64,000 nt of DNA from an uncultured Oscillospiraceae bacterium (lineage in GTDB: Bacteria; Bacillota; Clostridia; Oscillospirales; Oscillospiraceae). The stretch lies in NCBI GenBank assembly GCA_910578735.1, contig CAJTSQ010000004.1, positions 39,036 to 103,035 on the forward strand, given 5' to 3'. The notes under the pieces are model-generated. The model ran no database searches. It saw nothing but the letters and a program-made list of their open reading frames with translations, and was not told where the DNA came from. Position 1 is the first letter of the stretch. The number at the start of each line of letters is the position of its first letter. The position numbers were made by a program, and so were the translations under genes. Shown one piece after another: positions 49,157 to 57,218 of the stretch.

Positions 49157-49840
49157 ATGAACGATTATTCCGCCCCGCTGCAGGCCAAGCGGGAACAGCT
49201 GTTAGAGGCGGGCGTGCTGATGATGGATCCCGCCGCCGTCTATGTGGAGGACGAGGTCACAGTGGGGGCGGGCACCCTGCTCCTGCCCGGCACCATACTC
49301 CGGGGGAGGACTGTGATCGGGGAGAACTGCCTGATCGGCCCCCAGGTGATGCTTACTGACTGCACGGTAGGGGACGGCTGCACCGTCAACGCCTCCCAGT
49401 GTGAGGAGAGTACCATCGAAAAAGACTGCCAGATCGGCCCCTACACCCACATCCGGCCCCACTGCGTAGTGGGGGAGGGCTCTAAGATCGGGGCCTTTGT
49501 CCAGCTGAAAAACTGCAATCTGGGCCGGGGAACCAAGATGGCCCACCTCACCTATGTGGGAGACAGCGACGTGGGGGAGAGCTGCAACTTTGGCTGCGGC
49601 ACCATTACCTGCAACTATGACGGCTTCAAAAAATACCGTACCACCATCGGCAGCAACGTGTTTGTAGGCTGCAACACCAACTTTGTCCCCCCGGTGACGG
49701 TGGGGGACGGGGCCTTTATCGCCGCCGCCACAACGGTGACCCAGGATATCCCGGAGGACGCCCTGGCCATCGGCCGGGCCCGCCAGGAGGTCCGGGAGGG
49801 CTGGGCCGCAGAAAACCGGCGGCTAAAAGGGAAGAAATAG
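49157..49840 (+). CDS. Stand-alone GlmU-type acetyltransferase domain
   Basis: 227-aa left-handed beta-helix protein. It aligns with the C-terminal half of GlmU: PYTHIRPHCVVGEGSKIGAF, AHLTYVGDSDVGESC (catalytic histidine equivalent H130), CGTITCNYDGFKKYRTTIGS and ALAIGRARQ. The N-terminal uridyltransferase domain is absent. In Bacillus the order is glmU-prs-ctc-pth; here glmU-half, prs, pth are kept. It may acetylate glucosamine-1-phosphate with a separate uridyltransferase elsewhere, or another sugar. Confidence 0.88.
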   Translation: MNDYSAPLQAKREQLLEAGVLMMDPAAVYVEDEVTVGAGTLLLPGTILRGRTVIGENCLIGPQVMLTDCTVGDGCTVNASQCEESTIEKDCQIGPYTHIRPHCVVGEGSKIGAFVQLKNCNLGRGTKMAHLTYVGDSDVGESCNFGCGTITCNYDGFKKYRTTIGSNVFVGCNTNFVPPVTVGDGAFIAAATTVTQDIPEDALAIGRARQEVREGWAAENRRLKGKK

Positions 49841-49923
49841 GGAGAGGAGCGGTTTTCAGCAGCCGTTTTGCACAGAAAGAGGAAGCCGGCGGAGCCGGTA
49901 TTAAATAGGGGAGGATTTAGGAA

Positions 49924-50907
49924 ATGATCGCACATGGGAAGGACATCAAAATCATTACGGGCAACTCGAACCCTGCGCTGGCCAGGGATATCTGCAAGGA
50001 GCTGGGGATTCCGCTGGGCAACTCAGAAATAGGGGCGTTTTCCGACGGGGAAAACTACGCCTCGATCTATGAGACGGTTCGGGGCTCGGACGTGTTTGTC
50101 GTGCAGTCCACCTGCTCCTTTATGAAGGACGGCAAGCTGAACACTGTCAACGACGCGCTGATGGAGCTGCTCATTATGATCGACGCGCTGAAGCGGGCCT
50201 CCGCCGGCCGGATCACTGCGGTAATTCCCTACTTCGGCTATGCCCGCCAGGACCGGAAGACGAAACCCCGCGATCCCATCTCCGCCAAGCTGGTGGCCAA
50301 CCTGATTACCACCGCCGGGGCCGACCGAGTGCTGACCATGGACCTCCATGCCAACCAGATTCAGGGCTTTTTTGATATCCCGGTGGACAATCTGCTGGGC
50401 TCCCCCATTTTTGTGGACTATTTCAACCGCAAGTTCAAGGACAGCCGAGACGACACCATGGTAGTCTCCCCCGACGTGGGCTCGGTGGCCCGGGCCCGGG
50501 CTTTTGCCCAGAAGCTGAATATGCCCCTGGCTATTGTGGACAAGCGGCGGCAGAAGGCCAACTCCTCCGAGGTGATGAACATCATCGGCGATGTGAAGGG
50601 CAAACGGGTTATCCTCCTGGACGACATGGTGGACACCGGCGGATCCCTGTGCCACGCGGCCAAGGCCCTGGTGGAGATCGGCGGCGCCCAGGACATCACC
50701 GCCTGCGCCTCCCACGGCGTGCTCTCCGGCCCCGCCATCCAGCGCATTCAAGACAGCGTGCTGGACGAGGTGGTCTTCCTGAATACCATTCCCGCCAAGC
50801 CGGAGGTCCGCTGCGACAAGATTCGCTACATCTCGGTGGCCCATCTCTTTGCCGAGGCCATCAGCCACATCTACATGGAGACCTCCGTGTCTCCCCTGTT
50901 CCTGTAA
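49924..50907 (+). CDS. prs: Ribose-phosphate pyrophosphokinase
   Basis: 327-aa PRPP synthase. IKIITGNSNPALARDICKEL, YARQDRKTKPRDPISAKLVA (flexible loop), MDLHANQIQGFFDIPVDNL and the PRPP loop RVILLDDMVDTGGSLCHAAK are standard. GGGGAGGA upstream of the ATG. It supplies PRPP to the purine salvage enzymes encoded nearby (xpt). Confidence 0.96.
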   Translation: MIAHGKDIKIITGNSNPALARDICKELGIPLGNSEIGAFSDGENYASIYETVRGSDVFVVQSTCSFMKDGKLNTVNDALMELLIMIDALKRASAGRITAVIPYFGYARQDRKTKPRDPISAKLVANLITTAGADRVLTMDLHANQIQGFFDIPVDNLLGSPIFVDYFNRKFKDSRDDTMVVSPDVGSVARARAFAQKLNMPLAIVDKRRQKANSSEVMNIIGDVKGKRVILLDDMVDTGGSLCHAAKALVEIGGAQDITACASHGVLSGPAIQRIQDSVLDEVVFLNTIPAKPEVRCDKIRYISVAHLFAEAISHIYMETSVSPLFL

Positions 50908-50918
50908 ACCGTTTCAGA

Positions 50919-50946
50919 GGGGCGGGCGTTTGCCCGCCCCATTTTT
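50919..50946 (+). terminator. Intrinsic terminator between prs and pth
   Basis: Stem GGGGCGGGC / GCCCGCCCC, loop GTTT, then ATTTTT. The pth start is 15 bases further, so read-through or a promoter in the stem region must serve pth. Confidence 0.85.
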
Positions 50947-50960
50947 ATGAGGTGACGGCT

Positions 50961-51554
50961 ATGTTTTTCAAAAAAGACGCGGCTGGCGCGGGCTGGCTGC
51001 TGGTGGGGCTGGGCAATCCCGGGGACAAATATGAAAACACCCGGCACAACGTGGGCTTTATGGTGGCCGACGAGGTGGCCCAGCGCCAGGGAAAACCTAT
51101 TCAGCGGCTGAAATTCAAGGCGCTGACCAACATGCTGGCCATTTCCGGGGAGAAGGTGCTGGTGATGAAGCCCATCACCTATATGAACCTGTCCGGGGAG
51201 GCGGTGCGGCAGGCGGCGGACTTTTATAAAATTCCCCCGGACCGGGTGTTGGTGATATCCGATGACACCGCCTTGGCCCTGGGCCGGCTGCGTATCCGGA
51301 CCAAGGGCTCCGCCGGGGGGCACAACGGGCTGAAGAACATCATCCAGCACCTGGGCACCGACCAGTTCCCCCGGCTGCGGGTGGGAGTGGGAGAGAAGCC
51401 CCACCCCGACTGCGATATGGCGGACTGGGTGCTGGGCAAGTTCACGGGGGAGGACAAAAAGACCATCGAGGCCGCCGTCAAGCGGGCCGCCGACGCGGTC
51501 GAGTGCATCCTGGCCGAGGGCATCGACCGGGGGATGGGGAAGTTTAACGGGTGA
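50961..51554 (+). CDS. pth: Peptidyl-tRNA hydrolase
   Basis: 197 aa; releases peptides from dropped-off peptidyl-tRNA. LLVGLGNPGDKYENTRHNVG with catalytic His29, PITYMNLSGEAVRQAADFYK and SAGGHNGLKNIIQHLGTDQF are conserved. A GAGGTG site precedes the ATG at 50961. Last gene of the prs unit. Confidence 0.95.
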   Translation: MFFKKDAAGAGWLLVGLGNPGDKYENTRHNVGFMVADEVAQRQGKPIQRLKFKALTNMLAISGEKVLVMKPITYMNLSGEAVRQAADFYKIPPDRVLVISDDTALALGRLRIRTKGSAGGHNGLKNIIQHLGTDQFPRLRVGVGEKPHPDCDMADWVLGKFTGEDKKTIEAAVKRAADAVECILAEGIDRGMGKFNG

Positions 51555-51563
51555 ACGGGGAAG

Positions 51564-51713
51564 TTACGGCTCCTCCCGCTCCTCCGCGTGTTTCCATAGA
51601 ACCCGGCGGATATAGCCGGGGAGCGACCGGTTGTTCTCATCCGCCAGCTGCTTCAGCGCGTCGTAGAGCCACAGCGGCAGGCCAACCGTTACTTTTTTGT
51701 CCAGCCTTTTCAT
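51564..51713 (-). CDS. Ribbon-helix-helix protein, 49 aa
   Basis: MKRLDKKVTVGLPLWLYDAL then NNRSLPGYIRRVLWKHAEE: strand-helix-helix as in CopG/Arc proteins, similar in style to the one at 37130 (same pattern of basic strand, Tyr and Trp-Lys-His). AGAGGTGG before the ATG. It is divergent from another RHH gene at 51828; each has its own palindrome over the -10, suggesting autoregulation. Confidence 0.7.
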   Translation of the reverse strand: MKRLDKKVTVGLPLWLYDALKQLADENNRSLPGYIRRVLWKHAEEREEP

Positions 51714-51731
51714 AGTACCACCTCTTTGCAT

Positions 51732-51810
51732 CATTATACACCTAATGACGCAAAATGCAACCCCTTGTATTTTCTTGGCTGCAACAGTACACTATAATAC
51801 ATATCATAGT
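51732..51810. promoter_or_regulatory. Divergent promoters and operators of the two RHH genes
   Basis: Minus strand: TTGCAT (51760-51755), 16 bases, TATAAT (51738-51733), with the palindrome CATTA-6-TAATG (51732-51747) over the -10. Plus strand: TATAAT at 51793-51798 inside the palindrome ACTAT-10-ATAGT (51791-51810); no good -35 is seen at the right spacing. Confidence 0.65.
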
Positions 51811-51827
51811 GCAAGGCGGTGGGGGAA

Positions 51828-51998
51828 ATGCCAGAGACTGTATTGGTGAACCGAACAAGATTTACTTCGTCGCTGAAAAACGAATTGGCGAAGGAGCTTG
51901 ATTCATTGGCGCAAGAAACCAGAATTCCGAAGTCACGGCTGCTGGATGAGGCCGTGGAGGACCTGCTGAAAAAGTACGAAAAAAGGATGGCTGAGTAA
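51828..51998 (+). CDS. Ribbon-helix-helix protein, 56 aa
   Basis: MPETVLVNRTRFTSSLKNEL, helix, then TRIPKSRLLDEAVEDLLKKY: an RHH DNA-binding fold related to antitoxins and small repressors. GGTGGGGG site before the ATG. No toxin gene is adjacent. A terminator overlaps its stop codon. Confidence 0.72.
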   Translation: MPETVLVNRTRFTSSLKNELAKELDSLAQETRIPKSRLLDEAVEDLLKKYEKRMAE

Positions 51999-52009
51999 GC
52001 CATCCTTTT
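51981..52009 (+). terminator. Terminator overlapping the RHH stop
   Basis: Stem AAAAGGATGGCT / AGCCATCCTTTT, 5-base loop that contains part of the stop codon. Confidence 0.82.
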
Positions 52010-52040
52010 CCGTTTGTCAAAAACTCCCGTCTCCCAGGGA

Positions 52041-52066
52041 AAGGCTCCTTTGCCTAAGGAGGCTTG
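52041..52066. repeat. Short CTCCTTTGCC-family hairpin
   Basis: AAAGGCTCCTTTGCCTAAGG then AGGCTT, a shortened member of the repeat family at 19689, 37295 and 38941, just beyond the Mur ligase stop. Confidence 0.65.
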
Positions 52067-52074
52067 AGGGGCGG

Positions 52075-54033
52075 TCAGGGTGTCATCACAATTCCCGGCG
52101 TCTGCTGTTCCAGGAAATAGAGGAGCAGTGCGTGTTCGGCGGAGCCGTCCAGGATAGCGGCCTCGGCGGTACCGGCGCGGAGGGCCTGGGCGCAGTCCTG
52201 AACGGTTGGCTCCAGGGCCGCAGGGAGGCTGCCGGCCTCCAGCAGCTCCTCCGCCCGCTGGAGGTCCATTCGGTCCAGGGTGTCCCGGCCCTGCCACACG
52301 GGGGACAGGTACACTAGGTAGTCCGCCCCTCCGGAGGGCCGTCTGCCCCCTTCCCGAATCTGGACCAAGACGCCCACCGCCCGCAGGGCGGACACATCCT
52401 GGAACACATCGGACCGGGTCACTGCCGGGCAGCAGACCTCCGCCGTCTTTCCCGCATAGGGCTGCAAAACGGGCAGAGCGGCCAGCAGGCCCCGGACCTT
52501 CTCGGTGCTGTCCAGGCCGTGGACCATGTCGTATTCCTGCAAAAAGCTCTGGACATACTCCGCGTCGGTGGGGGTCTCCACATACTCGTTTCCCCGCTTT
52601 TGATAGGTCTCATCCCCCTTGCCGGCGATGAGCAGCACAGTGGGCTCCCGGCAGCTGAGGACCGCCTGACGGATGGCTTCCCCCCGGTTTGGCTCAATCC
52701 GGCAGGGACAGTTCTGCTTTTCTACAAAGGAGGCGATCTCCCGGCAGATGGCCAGGGTGTCCTCCCCCTCGCTGTCGTCCTCGGTGACGAAGACCAGGTC
52801 GCAGTACTGCCCGCCGATCTCCCCTAAATCCTGCCGCCGGTCCTGAGCCTTGCTGCCCACGCTGCCAAAGACCGACACCACCCGTCGCCCGGGGTACTCC
52901 GCCCGGGCGGAACGGCACAGATTTTCAAAGCTCATGCGGTTGTGGGCGAAGTCCACAATGGCGGTGATCCGGCCGTCGGCGTTGGAGTAGACCTCCATCC
53001 GCCCCGGCACCCGGGCCCGCACCAGCCCGGCGTAGACGCACCGCTGGGGGATGCCTAGGGCCTGGCAGACCGCGATGGCGGACAGGGCGTTCTCCACATT
53101 GAACAGCCCGGGCATGGTGAGGCGGAACTCCCGGTCAAAGTCCCGGGTGCGCACCCGGAACAGGAGGTCGCCCCCCCGCTTGCGCACCTGGGAGGCGTAC
53201 ACGTCCGCGCCCTCGTCCCGCTGGGAGAAGGTGATCACCGGCCGCCCCGCCGCCTGGGCAGACTCCAGCACCCGGCGGGCGTGGTCGCAGTCCAGGTTGA
53301 CGCAGTTGACCGCCCCCTGACGGAAAATCCGCAGTTTGGCGGAGAAGTAGTCCTCAAAATCCGGGTGCTCCACCGGCGAGATGTGGTCCAGGCCGATGTT
53401 GAGGAAAGCGGCGACGGCGAAGTCGGTGCACAGCGTGCGGTGATACTTCAGAGCCTGGCTGGAGGCCTCCATCACCAGGTAGTCCAGCCCCGCCTGGGCG
53501 GCGTGGGCCAGATGGCGCTGGAGCTCGAGAGGCTCCGGGGTGGTGATGTGGGACTCAAACCGCTCCACCCCGTCATCGGTGAGGATGGTGGACAGCAGGC
53601 CGCAGCCCGGCCGGCCCCGCTCCGCCTGGTACTCGTCCAGGATGTGCTTGAGGTAGAAGGCGGCGGTGGATTTTCCCTTTGTCCCCGTCAGGGCGATCAC
53701 CTTTACAGTCCCTGAGGGGTGGTGATAGAACAGGTCGGCCAGGGGGGCGATGGTCAGCCGCATGTCCGACACCTGTATGCAGGGCAGGCCGGCCGACGGG
53801 TAGGGCGTCTGGCTCACATAGGCGATGGCCCCCCGGTCTCGGGCCATGGTTAAAAACTCCGGCTTGAAGTGGGCCCCTTTACAGAGAAACAGGGTGCCGG
53901 GGATCACCTCCCGGGAGTCGTAAGACACCAGCTCCACAGGCGCGGAGCGGTACAGCGCGTCCGGGAGGGGGGCGGCCAGCAGGTCCCGCTCCTCCAGCAG
54001 GGCGATATAGTCGCCAAGGGCGTGTTTTGTCAT
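52075..54033 (-). CDS. Mur ligase (MurE-like) fused to a shrunken acetylglutamate-kinase-like domain
   Basis: 652 aa. Residues 1-505 are a complete MurE-type ligase: UDP-binding N-domain (SYDSREVIPGTLFLCKGAHF), P-loop TGTKGKST at 116-123, TTPEPLELQRHL, SSQALKYHR, carbamylated-lysine position K233 (YFSAKLRIF), C-domain VDFAHNRMSFENL and LIAGKGDETYQKRG. The amino-acid specificity motif DNPR of diaminopimelate-adding MurE is replaced by DDSE (419-422). Residues 509-652 resemble the two ends of N-acetylglutamate kinase (LLAALPVLQPYAGKTAEVC; then AILDGSAEHALLLYFLEQ) with the middle missing. GGAGGAATTA before the ATG. Last gene of a four-gene leftward operon. Confidence 0.88.
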   Translation of the reverse strand: MTKHALGDYIALLEERDLLAAPLPDALYRSAPVELVSYDSREVIPGTLFLCKGAHFKPEFLTMARDRGAIAYVSQTPYPSAGLPCIQVSDMRLTIAPLADLFYHHPSGTVKVIALTGTKGKSTAAFYLKHILDEYQAERGRPGCGLLSTILTDDGVERFESHITTPEPLELQRHLAHAAQAGLDYLVMEASSQALKYHRTLCTDFAVAAFLNIGLDHISPVEHPDFEDYFSAKLRIFRQGAVNCVNLDCDHARRVLESAQAAGRPVITFSQRDEGADVYASQVRKRGGDLLFRVRTRDFDREFRLTMPGLFNVENALSAIAVCQALGIPQRCVYAGLVRARVPGRMEVYSNADGRITAIVDFAHNRMSFENLCRSARAEYPGRRVVSVFGSVGSKAQDRRQDLGEIGGQYCDLVFVTEDDSEGEDTLAICREIASFVEKQNCPCRIEPNRGEAIRQAVLSCREPTVLLIAGKGDETYQKRGNEYVETPTDAEYVQSFLQEYDMVHGLDSTEKVRGLLAALPVLQPYAGKTAEVCCPAVTRSDVFQDVSALRAVGVLVQIREGGRRPSGGADYLVYLSPVWQGRDTLDRMDLQRAEELLEAGSLPAALEPTVQDCAQALRAGTAEAAILDGSAEHALLLYFLEQQTPGIVMTP

Positions 54034-54053
54034 AAGGATAATTCCTCCAAGTA

Positions 54054-54770
54054 TTATTTAATAAAAATAGTACGCAGAGGCTTCTGACAAGCCTGAACGG
54101 AGCGCTCGGCCAGGATGGCCATGGCGTCGGTATAGAAGGGGGGCAGGTGGTGCTGGGAGGCGAAGACGGACATCTCCGTACAGGCCAGCACCGCGCAGTC
54201 GCAGCCCTGGGCCAGCAGGTCGCGGTGGACGGCGGCAAATTTCTGGGGGTCGCCGTCCCGCCCGGACTTGATGTCGTCGTAGATCAGGGACATGGCCTGG
54301 GCCTGGGCGGGGTCGGAGGGGATCACAGCCTGGATGCCCAGGGCGGCGAACTCCTTTTGATACAGCCCGGACTGGATCGTGCCAACGGTGGCCACGATGC
54401 CGGGGCGGGATTTGCCCTGGGCGGCCAGGGCTTTGGCCGTCTCCCGGATCATGTGGAGGATGGGGATGCGGATCTGTTCCTGCACCTGGTCTAAAAAGTA
54501 GTGGGCCGTGTTGCAGGGGACGGCGATGCAGGTACACCCCGCCCCCTCCAGCAGCCGGGCCCCGGCCAGCAGCCGTTGGCAGACCGCCTCCCGCTGCTGT
54601 TCGCTGCCTAAAATGGCGGCGGTGCGGTCAGGGATGCCGCTGTCTGACAGGATCAGGGCGTTGACGTGGTCCTGATCGGTGAGGGCGTCGGTGCGGTCGA
54701 TGATAAACTGGTAAAAGGTATTGGTGGCCTGGGGGCCCATGCCGCCCAGAACGCCGAGACGATACTCCAT
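54054..54770 (-). CDS. Aspartate/glutamate racemase family protein
   Basis: 238-aa cofactor-independent racemase. Start LGVLGGMGPQATNTFYQFII; first catalytic cysteine C86 in AVPCNTAHYF and second C197 in VLACTEMSVF are both present, as are the typical LSDSGIPDRT and GTIQSGLYQKEF blocks, closest in pattern to aspartate racemase. It would supply D-aspartate (or D-glutamate). It starts nine bases after the ATP-grasp gene and ends 20 bases before the Mur ligase gene. Confidence 0.9.
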   Translation of the reverse strand: MEYRLGVLGGMGPQATNTFYQFIIDRTDALTDQDHVNALILSDSGIPDRTAAILGSEQQREAVCQRLLAGARLLEGAGCTCIAVPCNTAHYFLDQVQEQIRIPILHMIRETAKALAAQGKSRPGIVATVGTIQSGLYQKEFAALGIQAVIPSDPAQAQAMSLIYDDIKSGRDGDPQKFAAVHRDLLAQGCDCAVLACTEMSVFASQHHLPPFYTDAMAILAERSVQACQKPLRTIFIK

Positions 54771-54779
54771 GCTGCCTCC

Positions 54780-55994
54780 TTATTCCGGTAACTTATTGTA
54801 CTGATCGAACCGCTTGATATTGCCCAGATGGTTCTTGCACACCCGCAGGCGGCGCCTGAGGGAGGCGTCGCCCGAGTAGACCAAAGAGTGGTGGTCGGCG
54901 CCGGCCCTGATGAGGGCCCGCATCTCCTCATGGTACTGTTTGGGGGTAAATTTGAAGGCCACGCTCTTGGGCACCATCCGCCACAGGGAGCGGTTTTTGG
55001 TCATCTGAAAGGGGAGCTGCTTCCCTTCCACCAGGTCCTCCACCAGCAGCCGGGCGATGTTGTGGCCCGCGCCGGTGACGTAGTAGTTGCTCCGGCCCTG
55101 GCGGCAGTTGATCTCAAAGGCCTTGTACTTGCCGTCCCGCCGGTCATACTTGATGTCGAAGTTGGAGAAGCCCACAAAGTGCAGCGCCTCCAGCAGGCCC
55201 TTGATCTGCTGCTCCAGCGCCTCGTCGCAGTCGGTGAGGATGACGGCGTGATTGCCGATGCCGTGGGGGGAGTGTTCCTCCAGCAGCACATGGCCCAGGC
55301 ACATGGTGGTCACCCGGCCGGCGTGGTCGGAGTAGCTGGTGAGCACCCGCATATAGCTGTCGTCCCCGGGAATGAACTCCTGGAGGACCATGTGATTTTC
55401 ATAGCCGGCGGCGTAGACGTGGTCCAGGCTTTGGAGGAGCTCCTCCCAGCTCTGGCAGATGTACACCTTGGCCAGGGTGCGGTCGCCGGTGGCCCAATAG
55501 GTGACGCTCTCGGCGGGCTTGGCGATGTAAGGCGGGCCCCAGGGCAGGGAGAAATCGTGGCCCATGGACTTGTCATAGATGAAGGTGGCCGGGTGGGCGA
55601 CTCCGTACTGATCACACAGCTTGTAGAACTCCTCCTTATTGATGAGCCGGTCCAGCAGGGCGCCGTCGATGTAGGGAGCGATCACGTTGGAGGGCAGGGA
55701 GTCCCGGCAGTGGGCGGCCATCTGGACGTAGTTGTCCCCGCAGCCCAGCAGGATGATCTTCTTGTCGGGAAATTCCTCCGCCACCGCCTGGGCATTGCGG
55801 CGGAAGGCGGACTCCTCCTCATTGTCCGGGCACACCCGGTAGTCGAGGATGGCGCTGTTGTGGCAGGGGAAAGAGGGATATTTGCCAAAGGCGATGGTGC
55901 GCACGCCATAGGCCTCATGGAAGGCCCGGGCCACGCTGTATACGTTGATGTCGCCGCCGAAGACCAGCGGCTGGAAGGGGAGATTGTTGGACAT
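54780..55994 (-). CDS. ATP-grasp ligase of D-aspartate-ligase type (COG3919)
   Basis: 404 aa. The N-terminus PLVFGGDINVYSVARAFHEA with YGVRTIAFGKYP matches the D-aspartate ligase (Asl) family, which links D-Asp to the side chain of the peptidoglycan stem. The ATP-grasp core follows (YIAKPAESVTYW region, then VLQEFIPGDDSYMRVLTSYS) and the C-terminal metal-binding block KAFEINCRQGRSNYYVTGAG. Genes for D-aspartate ligase are known next to aspartate racemase genes in Enterococcus faecium, and here the racemase is also adjacent. Confidence 0.85.
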   Translation of the reverse strand: MSNNLPFQPLVFGGDINVYSVARAFHEAYGVRTIAFGKYPSFPCHNSAILDYRVCPDNEEESAFRRNAQAVAEEFPDKKIILLGCGDNYVQMAAHCRDSLPSNVIAPYIDGALLDRLINKEEFYKLCDQYGVAHPATFIYDKSMGHDFSLPWGPPYIAKPAESVTYWATGDRTLAKVYICQSWEELLQSLDHVYAAGYENHMVLQEFIPGDDSYMRVLTSYSDHAGRVTTMCLGHVLLEEHSPHGIGNHAVILTDCDEALEQQIKGLLEALHFVGFSNFDIKYDRRDGKYKAFEINCRQGRSNYYVTGAGHNIARLLVEDLVEGKQLPFQMTKNRSLWRMVPKSVAFKFTPKQYHEEMRALIRAGADHHSLVYSGDASLRRRLRVCKNHLGNIKRFDQYNKLPE

Positions 55995-56068
55995 AGGGGT
56001 AACCTCTTTTGTGAAATATTTTGGCCCCCTTGGCGGGGCATATTTATCAGGCGGGTCTCACAGAAGCT

Positions 56069-57136
56069 TTACCGGAACTCCCGCACAAACCCCCTGGTAA
56101 AGAGAGGGTCGATGTCGAAGGTGGCCAGCTCGCCGGAGGAGCATTTGACGTTGGTGAGGTCCAGCAGGGTCTCGGTGGCGCCGATGGCGCCCAGGATCCG
56201 CACCCGGTGGTCGGCCACCCGGACGATGCGCTTTTTCGACCGCCGCCACTGGGCCAGCAGGGACCAGAATCCGGTCTCCCGGGGCCGGGAGACGCCGTAG
56301 CCGTTCTGGTAGCCCACCGGGAGGACCCCCACCCGGGTGGGCTTTTTCAGCACCACGGGCCTGTCCGTGCCCACGGTGTGGCCCTTGGGCAGCCAGCGGA
56401 CCTCGGCCAGAGGGGCCTCGCCGTAGCCCACCGTCCGCAGCCGGTCGTCCTTGGTGCGCCGGCACCGGCCCAGAATGGCGGAGCCTGCCCGCACGCCGTC
56501 CAGCCGCGCCCCCTCGTCGTGGAGCAGGGTGAAGGAGCCGGCGGCGTGGACCACCCCCGTCTCAAATCCGGCGGCGTGAATGGTGTTCAGCACCTGGTGG
56601 AACTGGTTCAGCTGGTGGCTGGCCTCCGGATCGTTGGGGCGCATGGCGTGAAGCTGGGTGTAGATGCCCTCCAGGGCCACGTTGGGCAGGGAGCGGTAGG
56701 CCAGCAGGATCTTTTCCGGCTCGCTGACCAGAAAGCCGCCAAAGCCCATACCTGTGTCTACCTGAATATGGGCGCAGGCCACGGTGGCCCGGTTCTCCGC
56801 CAGGGCGTTGAGGGCCAGCCCGGTGTCTACCGAGGAGATGGTGCACACCACGTTCAGGTCCACCAGCCGCTCCAGCTCCTCACGGTCGGTGGTGGAGCGG
56901 AGCATGAGGATCTCCTCATCCTCAAAACCGGCCTGGCGCAGCTTTTCCGCCTCCTTCACCTCGTACACGGCAAAGCGGCCGATGCCCTCGGCCCGGAGGA
57001 GCTTGGCCATAGGGACGATGCCCGCTCCCCCGCCGTCGCCGGTGAGGACCCCATAGATCGCCGCGCCCGCCGCCTTATCCTTGATGACGGACAGGTTGTG
57101 TTTGACCGCAGCCTTTTCAATGACCAGCTTGCGCAT
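56069..57136 (-). CDS. Alanine-racemase-like protein lacking the PLP lysine
   Basis: 355-aa fold-type III protein. The alanine racemase frame is clear: VKHNLSVIKDKAAGAAIYGV, IQVDTGMGFGGF, LDGVRAGSAILG, VLPVGYQNGY. But where racemases have AVVKADAYGHG this protein has GVLTGDGGGAG: the PLP lysine is Thr32 and the tyrosine is Gly. The catalytic tyrosine from the C-domain (VSYG) aligns with HTVG, and the CMDQ segment is replaced by GATETL. Catalysis by the known mechanism looks impossible, so a binding or structural role is likely. First gene of the four-gene operon, behind its own promoter. Confidence 0.85.
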   Translation of the reverse strand: MRKLVIEKAAVKHNLSVIKDKAAGAAIYGVLTGDGGGAGIVPMAKLLRAEGIGRFAVYEVKEAEKLRQAGFEDEEILMLRSTTDREELERLVDLNVVCTISSVDTGLALNALAENRATVACAHIQVDTGMGFGGFLVSEPEKILLAYRSLPNVALEGIYTQLHAMRPNDPEASHQLNQFHQVLNTIHAAGFETGVVHAAGSFTLLHDEGARLDGVRAGSAILGRCRRTKDDRLRTVGYGEAPLAEVRWLPKGHTVGTDRPVVLKKPTRVGVLPVGYQNGYGVSRPRETGFWSLLAQWRRSKKRIVRVADHRVRILGAIGATETLLDLTNVKCSSGELATFDIDPLFTRGFVREFR

Positions 57137-57218
57137 AAGGATAGCCCCCTTCTGTCTCTGCGGGAAAATACCGGATTAGTCTGCCCGTGTTAGTGGCCAT
57201 GCCATACCAAATCAGCTT

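Noticed and set aside
52075..55994. Cyanophycin synthetase split into ATP-grasp and Mur-ligase genes
   Set aside because: The ATP-grasp is closer to the D-aspartate-ligase family and the Mur ligase has a MurE N-terminal UDP-binding domain, so a wall-type substrate is more likely.
54828..56300. Long plus-strand frame opposite the ATP-grasp gene
   Set aside because: Shadow of a recognised gene; no start signal or domain.
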